Source: Paenibacillus sp. PastM-3
GTDB lineage: Bacteria; Bacillota; Bacilli; Paenibacillales; Paenibacillaceae
Assembly: GCF_029893965.1 (NCBI RefSeq)
Contig: NZ_JARXXP010000037.1
Location: forward strand, 1 to 44,123
Length of the DNA stretch: 44,123 bases
Direction of reading: 5' to 3'
In this document: piece by piece, positions 8,427 through 16,199 of the stretch
Numbering within the stretch: position 1 is the first letter of the stretch
Layout of the letters: every line of letters begins with the position of its first letter
Position numbers and translations under genes: made by a program
Notes under the pieces: generated by a model
The model's input: the letters and a program-made list of their open reading frames with translations, nothing else
The model's database searches: none
What the model was told of the DNA's origin: nothing

Positions 8427-9422
8427 ATGACTCAGAAAGCGGAGAGATTAAACAACCCCGTGATGTCAGTAATTAGAGGGAATATTGGGATTATTGTTGT
8501 ACTATTGCTTTTATTTATCGGGTTATCATTCACTTCATCGGTATTTTTAACCCAGGACAATTTGATTACTGTTTTGAGACAGATTTCGATTAACGTCTTT
8601 TTGGCTCTTGGGATGACGCTGGTTATTATACTGGCAGGGATTGATCTTTCCGTCGGGGCGATCGTCGCTTTATCCGGGACCTTAACGGTAGGGTTAATTG
8701 TTACCACGGGAATGCCTGTTTACCTGGCCATTGTAATAGGTCTCGTAATCGGTGCGGCTATCGGATTCGTTAACGGGTGTATAGTAACCCAATTTAAGCT
8801 GCCTGCCTTTATTGTTACATTAGCTACGATGAATATCGCGCAGGGGATTGCGTATCTATACAGCGGCGGTCAATCCGTAAGAATTAGAGATGCAGCCTAC
8901 ACCTCGATTGGAACAGGACAGCTCTTTGGATTTCTTCCGCTGCCGGTCCTGTATATGTTTATCTTAGTTTTCATCTTTTCTACTTTATTAATGAAGACTA
9001 AATTTGGCACCTATATTTATGCGATTGGCGGGAATAGAGAAGCTGCACGCCTTTCCGGCGTACCCATTAAAAAGGTGGAAATAGCTGTCTATACAATTAC
9101 CGGTGTGCTTGCAGCCTTTGCAGGAATCGTCCTCTCCGCGAGAATGTATTCCGGCCAGCCATCTGTAGGAGCAGGTTATGAAATGGATGCCATTGCTGCC
9201 TGTGTATTAGGCGGAGTTTCCATGGCCGGCGGCAGAGGCAGAATTAGTGGAACCATTTTTGGCGCCATGGTGATCGGTGTGATCAGTAACGGTCTTAACC
9301 TGCTGGGAGTAAGCTCTTTCTGGCAGCTCGTTGTCAAAGGCTTAATCATTTTGATTGCCATCCTGGTTGATGCGCAAAAAGGGAAAAAACTGAACTTTTC
9401 TTTTAAAGCCGCTAAACAATAA
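8427..9422 (+). CDS. RbsC-like sugar ABC transporter permease
   Basis: A 331-residue integral membrane protein with about eight to ten hydrophobic segments. It contains the family hallmark stretch GMTLVIILAGIDLSVGA near residue 60 and the cytoplasmic coupling region around IGGNREAARLSGV. It would form a homodimeric channel for the sugar bound by the RbsB-like lipoprotein. AGGAGGG of the preceding gene's end serves as the ribosome site, so translation is coupled to the ATPase gene. A single permease gene is normal for CUT2 importers. Confidence 0.93.
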   Translation: MTQKAERLNNPVMSVIRGNIGIIVVLLLLFIGLSFTSSVFLTQDNLITVLRQISINVFLALGMTLVIILAGIDLSVGAIVALSGTLTVGLIVTTGMPVYLAIVIGLVIGAAIGFVNGCIVTQFKLPAFIVTLATMNIAQGIAYLYSGGQSVRIRDAAYTSIGTGQLFGFLPLPVLYMFILVFIFSTLLMKTKFGTYIYAIGGNREAARLSGVPIKKVEIAVYTITGVLAAFAGIVLSARMYSGQPSVGAGYEMDAIAACVLGGVSMAGGRGRISGTIFGAMVIGVISNGLNLLGVSSFWQLVVKGLIILIAILVDAQKGKKLNFSFKAAKQ

Positions 9423-9468
9423 GACGAATCCTCCCAGAGACTGAATACAAAAGAAAAGAGGTTTATCT

Positions 9469-10899
9469 GTGAACAACAATAAGCAAAGCTTCAAATACAA
9501 ATTTCAGATTATGCTCAATAACCCGGATCATCTGGAAAGAAAACAGGAGCCTGTCATCACGAAATTGAATTTTACGGATTACAACGTTCATAAGGATAGT
9601 CTGGTCTTATATGACGATGCAGACAATGCCATTGCTTTTCAGCTGATTGATGCCAGGGTGGTAGGGAACTATATTCAAGAAGCCTCGATCGTATATCTGG
9701 TGGATATGAATAAGCTGGTTACCTCTTACTGGCTGTATGCGGATGAACAGCCTGCTGCGGTTGAGAAGGCGTTTAAAGGTATCGAGAAACTGGAAGTCAC
9801 TCAAGGCGACGGGTTTAGAAGATTGGACACCGGTCACTACATCTTGGAGCTTTGCTCCGGAACGGCTGACGGAACCTCTTACGGTAAATGGGGGATCCGA
9901 TATTTTGAAGCCAAAGCGGAGGGGAAAAATCTGATTAAGGATTATTCCAATGCGATTGGCGGATTCTATGGACCGTTCTTCACACCGAAAAATGGGCTGA
10001 TTAATCCTCCTGAGCATACTACGGTTGATTGTATCGTGGAAGAGGAAGGACCGCTGTATTGCAGATATCTGTTTAAGGGCACCGTGCCTGATGGGCTGGA
10101 TGAGAATCTGATGGGAAAAAAATTCACAATCACATGGGAGTTTTTCTATAATACCCCGTGGTTTAGAAGAAAGTATGATGTAGACAATTTTTCAACCACG
10201 GTAGACGGCATTCCTGTCGTAAACAAAATTACGGTGGGCGATGAATTTGAGAGCGGCAAGGGGGAGCGGGTCTTTACATCCTTTGCTTCCTATGGCGGGA
10301 CTTATTACAGAGAAGGCGATTTGTACGCTAACATTTTGTCTAAAGGCGTGCATGAGCTGCTCGAGCATGCCGAAGAACAAAATAACCCGAACATCAAACA
10401 ATACAAAGATAATATCGGAGAAGATATAAATAAAGTTTCATGGGATTATTTCTGGAGGCTGTTCTGTGTACAAGAAGGAATTCTTAGTGCGGAAGAAATC
10501 AAACACCATATCTCTGCCATTATTCCGGAGTCCCATATACAAGTACATCAAAGTGAGAGAAACGAGCAGGTATTGTGTGATCGATATGTCGATGTAAACA
10601 GCGCTCCGGAACAAACCATCTTCCCGATGAGCGCGAATAAAACAGCCGAGTTAAATGAAGAGACTGGCTATGCCATGGTCTGGTATACAAGCAATGTGGT
10701 GGCCCGCTACCAAATCGTGCAGCGTAATGATTCCGGATGGGTCAATTGGGGCACGAATGGTGAAAACGAGCATCCGGAGCTACCGACAGGGTCAACGATT
10801 TATTCGGCTTATGGACAATTCGATAATTGGGAATTACAGGCGGATACGATGGAGAAAAATATCGATTCCAAGCAAGGTCTGGCAACTATACTGAAATAG
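9469..10899 (+). CDS. Uncharacterised 476-residue protein of the sugar operon
   Basis: I do not recognise a family for this protein. It has no signal peptide or membrane segment, so it should act in the cytoplasm. The sequence is rich in beta-strand patterns and aromatic residues. The part from about residue 150 to 270 (GPLYCRYLFKG, ITWEFFYNTPWFRRKYDVD) resembles, by eye only, strands of galactose-mutarotase-like beta-sandwiches found in carbohydrate-active enzymes. The start is a GTG at 9469 with AAGAGG eight bases upstream. It lies 46 bases after the permease gene and just before the fructokinase gene, so it probably processes the imported sugar before phosphorylation. Enzyme class and substrate are unknown. 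Confidence 0.8.
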   Translation: MNNNKQSFKYKFQIMLNNPDHLERKQEPVITKLNFTDYNVHKDSLVLYDDADNAIAFQLIDARVVGNYIQEASIVYLVDMNKLVTSYWLYADEQPAAVEKAFKGIEKLEVTQGDGFRRLDTGHYILELCSGTADGTSYGKWGIRYFEAKAEGKNLIKDYSNAIGGFYGPFFTPKNGLINPPEHTTVDCIVEEEGPLYCRYLFKGTVPDGLDENLMGKKFTITWEFFYNTPWFRRKYDVDNFSTTVDGIPVVNKITVGDEFESGKGERVFTSFASYGGTYYREGDLYANILSKGVHELLEHAEEQNNPNIKQYKDNIGEDINKVSWDYFWRLFCVQEGILSAEEIKHHISAIIPESHIQVHQSERNEQVLCDRYVDVNSAPEQTIFPMSANKTAELNEETGYAMVWYTSNVVARYQIVQRNDSGWVNWGTNGENEHPELPTGSTIYSAYGQFDNWELQADTMEKNIDSKQGLATILK

Positions 10900-10918
10900 T
10901 ACGGGATACAAGGAGCGG

Positions 10919-11791
10919 ATGATATTGTTTGGTTCGATCGAAGCAGGGGGAACAAAGTTTGTTTGCGCCTTGGGAGATGAGGACGGTCAAATTATCAAAA
11001 GGGTGACATTTCCTACTACAACACCGGATGAAACCATGAAGCAAGTATTCGAATTTTTTGATTCCTACGATCTGAAAGCGATTGGGATCGGTTCCTTTGG
11101 TCCCATTGATGTGAATCCGAGTTCGCAAACCTACGGCTATATTAAGAATACTCCGAAACTGTCTTGGGCCCATTATAATTTCGTTGGCGCAATGAAAAGC
11201 CGGTATGAAATTCCGATCGGATGGTCAACCGATGTCAATATAGCGGCTTTAAGTGAAGCAACGAAAGGAGCGGGGGCAGGACTAAAAAGCGTTCTTTATT
11301 TGACCGTTGGTACGGGAATCGGAGGCGGTGCGGTCGTAGGCGGAAAGATTTTGGAGGGGTTCAGCCATCCTGAAATGGGACATATCAAGGTCGAGTCGCA
11401 TCCAAGAGACGGGTTTCAAGGGTTATGTCCATTTCACCATAACTGCCTGGAAGGAATGGCAGCAGGACCAACGATTGAAGCGAGATTGAAGCAAAAAGGG
11501 AACGAGATCGACCCGAATCATGAAGTGTGGAGCTTTTTGGCGCATTACTTGGCACAGGCTCTATATGCCTATACCGTCGTACTGAGTCCTGACATCATTA
11601 TTTTAGGCGGCGGCGTCATGAAAAGTGGGCAGCTTCTCTCAAAGGTGAAGAAGGAACTGGTCGAACGTATAGCCAATTATGTGGAAATCCCGCCGATAGA
11701 TCAGTATGTAGGCTTGCCTGCATTAGGCGACGACACAGGTATAACCGGAGGACTGCTTCTGGCTATACAGGAATATAAAAGAGTCGGTTAA
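10919..11791 (+). CDS. ROK-family fructokinase
   Basis: A 290-residue sugar kinase that would phosphorylate fructose (or a related hexose) with ATP. It has the ROK phosphate-binding start GSIEAGGTK (residues 5-13), the catalytic Asp D105 in STDVN, the glycine-rich LTVGTGIGGG and the structural zinc motif H154...C169-x2-H172-x2-C175. The CPFH...CLEG form of the zinc motif is that of the YdhR/GmuE fructokinases rather than of glucokinases. Length matches that group. AAGGAG precedes the ATG by a normal distance and the gene follows the unknown gene by 19 bases, so it is the last gene of the importer operon. Confidence 0.9.
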   Translation: MILFGSIEAGGTKFVCALGDEDGQIIKRVTFPTTTPDETMKQVFEFFDSYDLKAIGIGSFGPIDVNPSSQTYGYIKNTPKLSWAHYNFVGAMKSRYEIPIGWSTDVNIAALSEATKGAGAGLKSVLYLTVGTGIGGGAVVGGKILEGFSHPEMGHIKVESHPRDGFQGLCPFHHNCLEGMAAGPTIEARLKQKGNEIDPNHEVWSFLAHYLAQALYAYTVVLSPDIIILGGGVMKSGQLLSKVKKELVERIANYVEIPPIDQYVGLPALGDDTGITGGLLLAIQEYKRVG

Positions 11792-11794
11792 AAA

Positions 11795-11847
11795 TATCAA
11801 AAGATGTCTGTCACCCAATAAAAAGAGGGGACAGGCATCTTTTGATA
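11795..11847 (+). terminator. Long hairpin at the end of the sugar operon
   Basis: TATCAAAAGATG pairs with CATCTTTTGATA, and the next CTGTC pairs with GACAG, leaving an AT-rich loop. There is no T-run right after it, but the end of the operon and the opposing gene at 11898 make termination likely. Confidence 0.6.
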
Positions 11848-11897
11848 TATTGGGGCATCGGAGCGGGCACGGCCAGACTCTGTATCTATATTTTGAA

Positions 11898-12923
11898 CTA
11901 TTTCAGCCGAGTGATTTCTGCCAATATTTCATAGGAATGGAGGCGGGCCTTATGATCGTAAACCTGGGCGATTGCCATGATTTCATCGGCTTGACTTTCA
12001 TTCATAAACTTTTCCAGCTTTTCTTTTACGGTTTGAGGACTGCCGACAATTGAAGTTCCTAATTGATTCTCAAGGGCAGCTAGTTCATAGTTGCTCGCTA
12101 AATCACTAATATTATCCACTGGCGGCGGCAAGGGGACTTCCTTCCCGCGCATTAAATTCAAGAACTGCTGCTGCAATGTTGTAGCAAGCCGCTCAGCTTC
12201 TTGATCTGTGTCGGCCGCAATAATGTTTAGTCCGACCATTGCATGCGGCTTGTCCAGTACTTTAGAAGGCTTAAACGAACGGCGGTATAGCTGGATAGCC
12301 GGCAGGGTGTTAAGCGGCGAGAAATGGCTCGCAAATGCAAACGGCAGTCCGAGCTCTCCTGCCAGCTGGGCGCTGTATCCGCTTGAACCTAACAGCCAAA
12401 TAGGTATGTTTAATCCCTCACCCGGAATTGCTTTAACATGACTATGTCCCTGTGCCAGGGAAGGGTCAAAGTAATTCCGGAGCTCAGCCAGCTGCTCAGG
12501 GAAATCTTCTCCTGAACTTCTCGAGTCACGTCTCAATGCTCGTGCGGTAAGCTGATCAGTGCCTGGTGCACGGCCTAAGCCAAGATCAATACGTCCTGGA
12601 TATAAGGATTCCAGAGTACCAAATTGCTCAGCAATAACAAGAGGTGCATGATTCGGCAGCATAATGCCGCCTGAACCTACCCGGATTTTTGATGTTCCTG
12701 CTGCAACATGGGAAATGACTACCGATGTTGCAGAGCTGGCGATAAATGGCATATTATGATGCTCAGCGAGCCAATATCGGTTATACCCCAGCTTTTCAGC
12801 GAGCCGGGCCAGCTCCAAAGTATTGCGAAAAGAATCAGCAGGTGTACTTCCATCTGCAATTGGAGAGAGATCGAGGACCGAGAATGGAATATCCGTAATT
12901 TGTTTTGTATCATTTTTAGGCAT
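11898..12923 (-). CDS. LLM-class flavin-dependent oxidoreductase
   Basis: A 341-residue luciferase-like monooxygenase-fold protein of the small, single-component group (YceB/YhbW-like). Visible motifs are FSVLDLSPIADG at the start, RYWLAEHHNMP (about residues 48-58), RVGSGGIMLPNHAP and PGRIDLGLGRAPGTD, all typical of this subgroup. It would use reduced flavin; the substrate is unknown. It reads toward the sugar operon and is not co-transcribed with it. A weak AGAAAGAAG ribosome site precedes the ATG. A fragment of a different LLM oxidoreductase lies just upstream. Confidence 0.9.
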   Translation of the reverse strand: MPKNDTKQITDIPFSVLDLSPIADGSTPADSFRNTLELARLAEKLGYNRYWLAEHHNMPFIASSATSVVISHVAAGTSKIRVGSGGIMLPNHAPLVIAEQFGTLESLYPGRIDLGLGRAPGTDQLTARALRRDSRSSGEDFPEQLAELRNYFDPSLAQGHSHVKAIPGEGLNIPIWLLGSSGYSAQLAGELGLPFAFASHFSPLNTLPAIQLYRRSFKPSKVLDKPHAMVGLNIIAADTDQEAERLATTLQQQFLNLMRGKEVPLPPPVDNISDLASNYELAALENQLGTSIVGSPQTVKEKLEKFMNESQADEIMAIAQVYDHKARLHSYEILAEITRLK

Positions 12924-13105
12924 ATGCTCATCTTCTTTCTTTTGGTTTAATTTACTGCAGCCTGAGCTGGAATTTCATAAGAGCGCAGCCGTTCCGATGG
13001 AAGTGAAAAGCTGTTCTTCAACCCCCTGTGTTCATTATCATTCCAAAGCTGGTCCATATTATCAACAGGAGGCAAAATGGGCGAAGACTCATAATTCATC
13101 CTTCG

Positions 13106-13359
13106 TTATAGAACAAACGCCAAATGGTTGACACCAATCGCTTGAAATGGATGAAGTAGATCAACTAAACAGTTTCTTCCCGCGGAATAGCCAAAGGGTA
13201 TGGGGACAGGCAGTTCATCGGTATTTTCCGATAAATCGATAAACTAAGCGCGATAATCCTGGATAAGCTGCGCCTGTTGAATAATGTTTCTTGGGTATTG
13301 AAGCCACCCATCCCCGTTCACGGCTATCCAATTGATAGACTGATTACTGAACCCTGAAA
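13106..13359 (-). pseudogene. C-terminal remnant of an LLM-class oxidoreductase
   Basis: On the minus strand one frame reads NWIAVNGDGWLQYPRN..., then DYRA-stop-FIDLSEN, then PIPFGYSAGRNCLVDLL and AIGVNHLAFVL. This is the C-terminal pattern of the luciferase-family group with a VNGDGW...YPR signature and a GRN...GVNH end. Catalytic N-terminal parts are absent, a stop interrupts the frame and residues seem lost at that stop. A perfect AAGGAGG ribosome site remains just upstream at about 13376, now followed by an out-of-frame GTG. The gene has therefore lost most of its body. The ArsR gene upstream on the same strand was probably its regulator. Confidence 0.7.
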
Positions 13360-13385
13360 ATTCACTCTTGGTCCTCCTTAAAAGG

Positions 13386-13709
13386 TTATATTTTTAAGCC
13401 GATATACTGTTCAAACTGTTTAATGGTTTCCTCATTGCGTCGATAATAAGTCCATTGTCCGATCCGTTTCATTTCCACGAGCCCGCTTTGCAATAAAATA
13501 GATAAATACTGCGAGGTAGTGGACTGTGATAGTCCTACTTTGCTGTGAATATCACTAACACAAACCCCGCCATCAAAGCCTTTTTCTTTGATGACATGGG
13601 CCTGCGGGGAAAAATTATTGTCAGGTTCTTTCAACATTTGCAGAATATTTACTCTTATTTGATTTGACAGAGCTTTGAAAATTTCAACGGCCTGTTCATC
13701 ATTTATCAA
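13386..13709 (-). CDS. ArsR-family winged-helix repressor
   Basis: A 107-residue DNA-binding protein. The recognition helix region reads SDIHSKVGLSQSTTSQYLSIL (about residues 52-72), followed by the wing GLVEMKRIGQWTYYRR, both classic for ArsR/SmtB proteins. No clear metal-binding ELCVC motif is present, so the signal may not be a metal; C50 in the GGVCVSD stretch might be redox-active. The start is a TTG at 13709 behind AAGGGG. It lies just upstream of the LLM oxidoreductase remnant, its likely former target. Confidence 0.88.
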   Translation of the reverse strand: MINDEQAVEIFKALSNQIRVNILQMLKEPDNNFSPQAHVIKEKGFDGGVCVSDIHSKVGLSQSTTSQYLSILLQSGLVEMKRIGQWTYYRRNEETIKQFEQYIGLKI

Positions 13710-13749
13710 ACGGTGCCCGCCCCTTTCTGATGAAAAAAAGGATATTGAT

Positions 13750-13793
13750 GATTTGCGATATCTCTATATTACTTGACTTTATACGCAAAATCA
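13750..13793. promoter_or_regulatory. Imperfect inverted repeat upstream of the ArsR gene
   Basis: GATTTGCGATA and TATACGCAAAATC are inverted copies with one extra base, about 20 bp apart. The minus-strand promoter TTTTGC-16-TATAGA would lie within it. This is the expected position for an ArsR autoregulatory operator. Confidence 0.45.
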
Positions 13794-13938
13794 AATCTGC
13801 TACTAAATGCATCCAATGGGTGCCTTTTAATTTTGCTCTAATGACGATAAGGGGAGTCGTATCACAAATGCAGCCGGTGGATGGCTGAGCGGGTCTTTTT
13901 TTATACTTGAATTATGACAAAACGATCGATGTTTATTG

Positions 13939-14739
13939 CTATACCCTGTTGCGCTCCATCCAGGCTGTTGCCCAGTCGACCAAGGGGCGCTGTTCCAGAA
14001 ACCGGACATCCGCATTCCCGACTTTGTGAATCTGTACATTCTTTTCGTTATCATAGATCTGCCCCAACCGGACAAAATCCTCATCGTCCACGGCTTGAGT
14101 CCTGTAAGTAACCCATTCACGCTTACCGTTAACCATCATCGCGCTGCTCTCCTCGGAAAACTTCTTGCCGGGGAAGTCCGCCCTCGTTTCCGCCAGGTGC
14201 AGTGAAGTGTTTTTGTCATAACCAACACCAACCAGCAGTACATGACCATTCAACTGATACAGCTTATCCAGCGGGGAGCCCTCTCCAAAAATATTGCACA
14301 AATCATGGTCTTCCGTTAAATACGACGCATGTTTGCCCACTGCTGCTACAGAGCGTGCCGGATGGTCAGACCTTTTGGCTCCCGGCCATTTGCGGAGCAT
14401 TTCGGCTACAACGCCCATGCCGATAGCCGGTGTTACCTCTTTATCATAGGCGGGCCAGTGTGCTCTGATGGCAGGCCACCACTCCGCGGGCTCCTCCCAG
14501 TGAACGCCGGTGGAAGGGTCGAGATTTTTCCACGTTTGGGACGGCATCATCAGGGTTCCTTCTGCTCCGACAATTTCAAGAAGGGATCGGATGAACGTTT
14601 CGGCTCCGCCAATAACAAAACCTAGCTTGCTTAACGAAGCATGAACCATAACGGTCTGTCCTTGCTTGAGCCCGCAGTCTTTGAACTGTTTGGTGAGGTC
14701 TTCTTTGGTGAGGAGAGCTCTTGTTTCCTTTGTAGTCAT
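13939..14739 (-). CDS. AAC(3)-family aminoglycoside N-acetyltransferase
   Basis: A 266-residue acetyltransferase of the AAC(3)/YokD family, which transfers acetyl from acetyl-CoA to the 3-amino group of aminoglycosides in known members. Typical motifs are VMVHASLSKLGFVIGG (about residues 30-45), EGTLMMPSQTW, RSDHPARSVAAVG and LLVGVGYDKNTSLHLAE. I chose the ATG at 14739 because AAAAGGCGG lies 10 bases upstream and the family starts there; a longer in-frame ORF to 14886 runs through the leader and promoter. Housekeeping YokD-like members exist, so resistance is an inference. The leader contains a terminator that could control expression. Confidence 0.88.
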   Translation of the reverse strand: MTTKETRALLTKEDLTKQFKDCGLKQGQTVMVHASLSKLGFVIGGAETFIRSLLEIVGAEGTLMMPSQTWKNLDPSTGVHWEEPAEWWPAIRAHWPAYDKEVTPAIGMGVVAEMLRKWPGAKRSDHPARSVAAVGKHASYLTEDHDLCNIFGEGSPLDKLYQLNGHVLLVGVGYDKNTSLHLAETRADFPGKKFSEESSAMMVNGKREWVTYRTQAVDDEDFVRLGQIYDNEKNVQIHKVGNADVRFLEQRPLVDWATAWMERNRV

Positions 14740-14773
14740 AATCGGAATCGCCGCCTTTTCAGTGTAATGAAAA

Positions 14774-14806
14774 CAAAAAAATAACCCGGCTACAAGTAGC
14801 GGGGTT
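14774..14806 (-). terminator. Terminator hairpin in the leader of the acetyltransferase gene
   Basis: On the minus strand AACCCCGCTAC and GTAGCCGGGTT form a stem of about 11 pairs with a single internal mismatch, followed by seven Ts. It lies between the promoter and the start codon, so it can act as an attenuator. A second small hairpin (CTAGC-ATT-GCTAG, 14811-14823) precedes it. Confidence 0.7.
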
Positions 14807-14857
14807 GTCTCTAGCAATGCTAGCGAAGTAGTGCCCTTAATTTCTATTACTTTCATC

Positions 14858-14886
14858 ATTATACACATTTCCAGTATGTGGTACAA
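14858..14886 (-). promoter_or_regulatory. Sigma-A promoter of the acetyltransferase gene
   Basis: TTGTAC (14886-14881), a 17-base spacer and a perfect TATAAT (14863-14858). Transcription would start near 14851 and give a leader of about 110 bases holding the attenuator-like hairpin. Confidence 0.75.
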
Positions 14887-14937
14887 TTGCTGGCGGATAA
14901 AATTGAATTAATTTACATGAAAGGTTGTATCCTGCCT

Positions 14938-15735
14938 ATGAACAACGAAAAGCCTACCTGCTTAGCAAATGTAAAAACGATTTTTCTACACCCTTTGCTG
15001 TTTCTCCTTATCATCGCGCTTGCGGCCTGCAGCAATTCCGCCGAGGATAAGATATCAAGCGAGCCGCTGGAGCCGGCCAGGGCAACTATTGTCGCAGCCC
15101 AAGCATCCGGCAGCATTTATCTGTATGGTGAAGCGCATGGCGTAGCCGAAATTTTGGACAAGGAAGTTGAATTATGGTCTCAGTACTATCATAACGAGGG
15201 CATGAGGCACTTGTTTGTCGAGCTGTCTTATTTTACCGCCGAATATTTGAATGTCTGGATGCAGTCGGACAATGACGATATTCTGGATGAGATTTATGAG
15301 GATTGGAAGGGATCACCTAGTTATAATCCGGATACCAAAAATTTCTACAAACAAATAAAAAGCGAGTGTCCGGAGACGATTTTTCACGGCACAGACGTTG
15401 GACACCAGTATGATTCGACCGGGAGCCGTTTCCTGGCTTATCTTGAGGTTAACGGTCTATCAGGATCGGAGAAGCACATTTTAACAAAAGGAGCAATCCA
15501 GCAAGGCCGGTTTTTTTATCAGAATGAAGATAACGAATACCGGGAAAACAAGATGACCGAAAACTTTATCCGTGAATTCGATAAACTGGGGAATGAGAGC
15601 ATAATGGGCATTTACGGCTCGGCACACACCGTACTTGATGGAATCGCTTATGGTACAGACTCGCTTCCTTGTATGGCCAATCAATTACAGGAGCGTTATG
15701 GTGAGAACATTTTTTCGGAAAACCTGGCTGATTGA
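14938..15735 (+). CDS. EreA/ChaN-like-fold lipoprotein
   Basis: A 265-residue protein with a lipoprotein signal (hydrophobic stretch ending in LAAC) that should be anchored to the outer membrane face. The mature part shows the GEAHG motif (IYLYGEAHGVAE) and a late GIYGSAHT motif, which place it by eye near the erythromycin-esterase/ChaN/TraB superfamily of alpha/beta proteins with conserved Glu and His. The true function is not known; nothing proves esterase activity. I prefer the ATG at 14938 with GAAAGG upstream, though 14917 is possible. It is transcribed away from the AAC(3) gene and the two upstream regions overlap. Confidence 0.72.
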   Translation: MNNEKPTCLANVKTIFLHPLLFLLIIALAACSNSAEDKISSEPLEPARATIVAAQASGSIYLYGEAHGVAEILDKEVELWSQYYHNEGMRHLFVELSYFTAEYLNVWMQSDNDDILDEIYEDWKGSPSYNPDTKNFYKQIKSECPETIFHGTDVGHQYDSTGSRFLAYLEVNGLSGSEKHILTKGAIQQGRFFYQNEDNEYRENKMTENFIREFDKLGNESIMGIYGSAHTVLDGIAYGTDSLPCMANQLQERYGENIFSENLAD

Positions 15736-15817
15736 CAGAGACACGAACGGTTCCTTGTTTGGCTGAGCGTGACAGTGTTTAGTATAAAGAAAAGACAGCC
15801 ACACAAGGAGGTATATC

Positions 15818-16087
15818 ATGGACGATCTGTGGATGGCATTCGTTTATCCCGGCAGCTTCTTTTGTCTGCTCGGTGTCGTGCTGCTGATCATTGGCTACAA
15901 CCGTCGGCGTTCCGGCCGGCGTACTGGTCTGGAAGGCGTAGCTGCCAAGCCTGGTCCGCCTGCACCCGGAGGGCCTGGTGCTGCATTATCCCAACAGGAG
16001 GCCAAGTATTTCCTTATTGGAGGCATTCTTCTGGGCATTGGTGTGCTTCTGCTTGCCCTACTGGGACTCACTTCACTTTTTGACTGA
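15818..16087 (+). CDS. Small two-helix membrane protein
   Basis: An 89-residue hypothetical protein with two predicted membrane helices (about residues 8-26 and 64-85) separated by a basic and Pro/Gly-rich loop (GPPAPGGPG). A perfect AAGGAGG ribosome site supports the start. I do not recognise a family. It stands before the manganese catalase gene with about 110 bases between. Confidence 0.72.
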   Translation: MDDLWMAFVYPGSFFCLLGVVLLIIGYNRRRSGRRTGLEGVAAKPGPPAPGGPGAALSQQEAKYFLIGGILLGIGVLLLALLGLTSLFD

Positions 16088-16124
16088 ATGCGGTTTGATG
16101 AAATCAGAATTTAGATAACAGTCC

Positions 16125-16149
16125 GGTTAAATTCCGGTGAAGTGGGTAA
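16125..16149 (+). promoter_or_regulatory. Possible stress-sigma (SigB-like) promoter
   Basis: GGTTAA (16125-16130), 13 bases, then GGGTAA (16144-16149) resembles the SigB pattern GTTT-N13-15-GGGTAT. The gene downstream, a manganese catalase, is a known general-stress gene type in Bacillus. Many Paenibacillus lack SigB, so this is tentative. Confidence 0.3.
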
Positions 16150-16199
16150 TTGAATTAGGAAAATTCAGACACCACAACTAGACAAGGAGGAGGCATACT

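Noticed and set aside
13860..13905. Plus-strand terminator (T-run at 13890-13900)
   Set aside because: The stem before the T-run is weak, and no plus-strand gene ends there.
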